A DNA stretch of 6,078 bases, taken from assembly GCA_000416005.1 (NCBI GenBank), contig KE356562.1:56115-62192 (forward strand), given 5' to 3'. The notes beneath the pieces are model-generated. The model saw only the letters and a list, made by a program, of their open reading frames with translations. It was not told where the DNA came from and did not search any database. The stretch is from Haloquadratum sp. J07HQX50 (GTDB lineage Archaea > Halobacteriota > Halobacteria > Halobacteriales > Haloferacaceae). A program made the translations under genes and the position numbers. Position 1 is the first letter of the stretch, and each line of letters starts with the position of its first letter. This document shows, piece after piece, positions 4,567-6,078 of this stretch.

Positions 4567-6078
4567 TCAGTCGTCACTTGGCTCGGAGGTCGCACCCGAT
4601 TCAGCGAAACGTCTGTTTGCTGCGTAGTCGATATATCCTTGTATTCGTTCGATACGTCGATCAGACACCGAATCGGTGACCAAACTCACACCCAGGAAAA
4701 CCGCCGTGTTCGTGATGAGCCCGTAAAATCCAGCAAGAAATCCAGGGAAGGCGGCTGGTAGTGAAATGAGGCTAAATTTGAGAACAGTGGTAACGAGGAC
4801 ACCGGCACTAAACCCAGCGATTGCCCCCTGTTTTGATGCACGCTCCCAGTAGAACGCCCCGAGCAGGAGTGGGAAGATTTGTGCTGCCCCTTCAAATGCA
4901 ATGTTCGCTAAGCGGACAATGAATTGAATATCTTGCACTGCAACGATGTAGGAAAGAATTGCTAACACCGGGACGCTGGCCTTTGCGAATGTTGTCTGGC
5001 TGGCATCAGCATCATCCAGGTTTTCGTTTGCGTATGAAGCGTACCAGTCACGTGTTAGCAAGGTAGCCAACGCATGAAGCTGTGAATCGGCAGTTGACAT
5101 CGCTGCTGCGATAGCACCCGATACAACGAGTGAGGCAAACCAGACTGGGGTAAATTCGTAGAGGACAGTCGGGATCACTGCGTCAGCAGAGCCCAGGTCT
5201 GGGAACGCCGCCACACCACCGAGCGCAAGAAAGACAATCGGGATATAGAATATCATGAGATAGCCAGTGCCAGTCGCTGAGACCCATCTTAGCGTCCGAG
5301 GGGATTCAGCAGCATAGTATCGTAAAAAGATGTGTGGAGTCATCATCAATCCAATCCCGAGGACAATCCACCAACTCACGAGATATGAGGGTGTATACAG
5401 TCCAGAGGGACCCGGAAGGGTGACATAGGCAGTATAGTTTTGCACTAATTGGTCCCAAAATGCGGTTACACTTCCTCCATATGCGCTGCTGAGGAAGGCA
5501 AACGCGGCCGCCCAGATGGCGATAAACATGAACACTCCTTGGAGCGTGTCCGTCCAAGCGACCGATCGCATACCACCCATCCAAACGTAAACGACGCTCA
5601 CCAGGAGGAGAATAGCTGCTCCAACTTCAAAGCTAATCAGTCCCTGTGTTGCGGTATCAAAGATGATTCCAACGCCGATCATCTGAATCGCAATATATGG
5701 GAACGTCGAAACGACCAATACGAGACTGACTATTTTACTTAGGGACTTGGAGTCATAAAAGTCGTCGAAGAGGTCTGATGGAGTCACGTAACCGTACTTC
5801 TTACCAAGTAACCAAATTCGGCTCCCAACGACCCATAAAATCAGTCCCCCAAGAACCATCCAGAGGTACGCGGCTACATAAATACCGATCCCGTTACCGT
5901 AGATGAACCCAGCAGCCCCCAAGAAAGCAAACGCTGAGTGATATGTTGCAGCGTATGTGAATGTCAACACAATCACACCGAGTCCCCGGCCACCGGTCAT
6001 CCAGTCGGTCACACTCGATTCTCCGACCTTCATGCCTCGATAACCGATAGCAAGCACGGCGAGGAGATACGTCCCGAT
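4567..6078 (-). CDS. Sodium:solute symporter (SSS family), N-terminus outside window
   Basis: This is a multi-spanning membrane transporter of the SSS family, which couples Na+ entry to uptake of organic solutes. The 503 visible codons run from the right edge to TGA 4569-4567. The frame stays open to base 6078 and reads IGTYLLAVLAIGYRG, clearly the first membrane helix, so the internal GTG at 6057 is not the start and some N-terminal residues are missing. Family landmarks are GGRGLG after helix 1, GGMRSVAWTDTLQG (about residues 168-181 of the visible part) and AAAMSTADSQLHAL (about 324-337), whose Ser/Thr belong to the conserved sodium site. About a dozen hydrophobic segments are present, with a short polar C-terminus ending EPSDD. 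The substrate cannot be read from the sequence; pantothenate- or monocarboxylate-type transporters are plausible relatives. In haloarchaea such genes often follow a small DUF3311 membrane protein gene, which would lie off the right edge. It is convergent with the kinase and thus independently transcribed. Confidence 0.92.
   Translation of the reverse strand: MGTYLLAVLAIGYRGMKVGESSVTDWMTGGRGLGVIVLTFTYAATYHSAFAFLGAAGFIYGNGIGIYVAAYLWMVLGGLILWVVGSRIWLLGKKYGYVTPSDLFDDFYDSKSLSKIVSLVLVVSTFPYIAIQMIGVGIIFDTATQGLISFEVGAAILLLVSVVYVWMGGMRSVAWTDTLQGVFMFIAIWAAAFAFLSSAYGGSVTAFWDQLVQNYTAYVTLPGPSGLYTPSYLVSWWIVLGIGLMMTPHIFLRYYAAESPRTLRWVSATGTGYLMIFYIPIVFLALGGVAAFPDLGSADAVIPTVLYEFTPVWFASLVVSGAIAAAMSTADSQLHALATLLTRDWYASYANENLDDADASQTTFAKASVPVLAILSYIVAVQDIQFIVRLANIAFEGAAQIFPLLLGAFYWERASKQGAIAGFSAGVLVTTVLKFSLISLPAAFPGFLAGFYGLITNTAVFLGVSLVTDSVSDRRIERIQGYIDYAANRRFAESGATSEPSDD

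Noticed and set aside
5449..5742. 97-codon plus-strand frame inside the symporter
   Set aside because: It is antisense to a strongly supported membrane protein gene and has shadow-like His, Ser, Asn and Cys content.
1..6078. tRNA, rRNA or a complete insertion sequence
   Set aside because: No cloverleaf arms with a T-loop, no rRNA-like conserved stretches, and no intact transposase were seen on either strand.

Overview
The window reads as haloarchaeal (class Halobacteria) chromosome. The encoded proteins are rich in Asp and Glu. The kinase has the receiver-PAS-PAS-histidine kinase layout and wording typical of halophilic archaea. Starts lack clear Shine-Dalgarno sequences, as expected for leaderless transcripts. 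Sampled lines run near 50% G+C, low for a haloarchaeon, which would suit a low-GC lineage such as Haloquadratum; this is a guess and the species is not determined.

Layout: (1) Bases 1-512 hold no convincing full gene. There is an A/C-rich low-complexity tract, a near-perfect 13-bp direct repeat, and a 57-codon minus-strand ORF divergent from cutA that may be a relic of a mobile element. (2) 513-821 (+) is a CutA-type divalent-cation tolerance protein. (3) 822-1125 is intergenic, with stacked inverted repeats upstream of the next gene. (4) 1126-2169 (+) is a CNNM/CorB-like membrane protein with a CBS pair. (5) 2360-4153 (+) is a soluble multidomain histidine kinase with its own probable promoter. 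(6) 4154-4566 is a convergent intergenic region with an exact 15-bp direct repeat and possible coding debris on the minus strand. (7) 4567-6078 (-) is a sodium:solute symporter whose N-terminus lies beyond the right edge.

The first two genes share a metal-ion theme (CutA for divalent metal tolerance; CNNM proteins are linked to Mg2+ transport) and are co-oriented, but the 304-bp gap suggests separate transcription. The kinase is soluble and its partner is not visible. The symporter is convergent with it and independently transcribed. I see no clear new multi-gene system. The most unusual material is in the two repeat-bearing intergenic regions (1-512 and 4154-4566), which look like eroded mobile-element or gene remnants.
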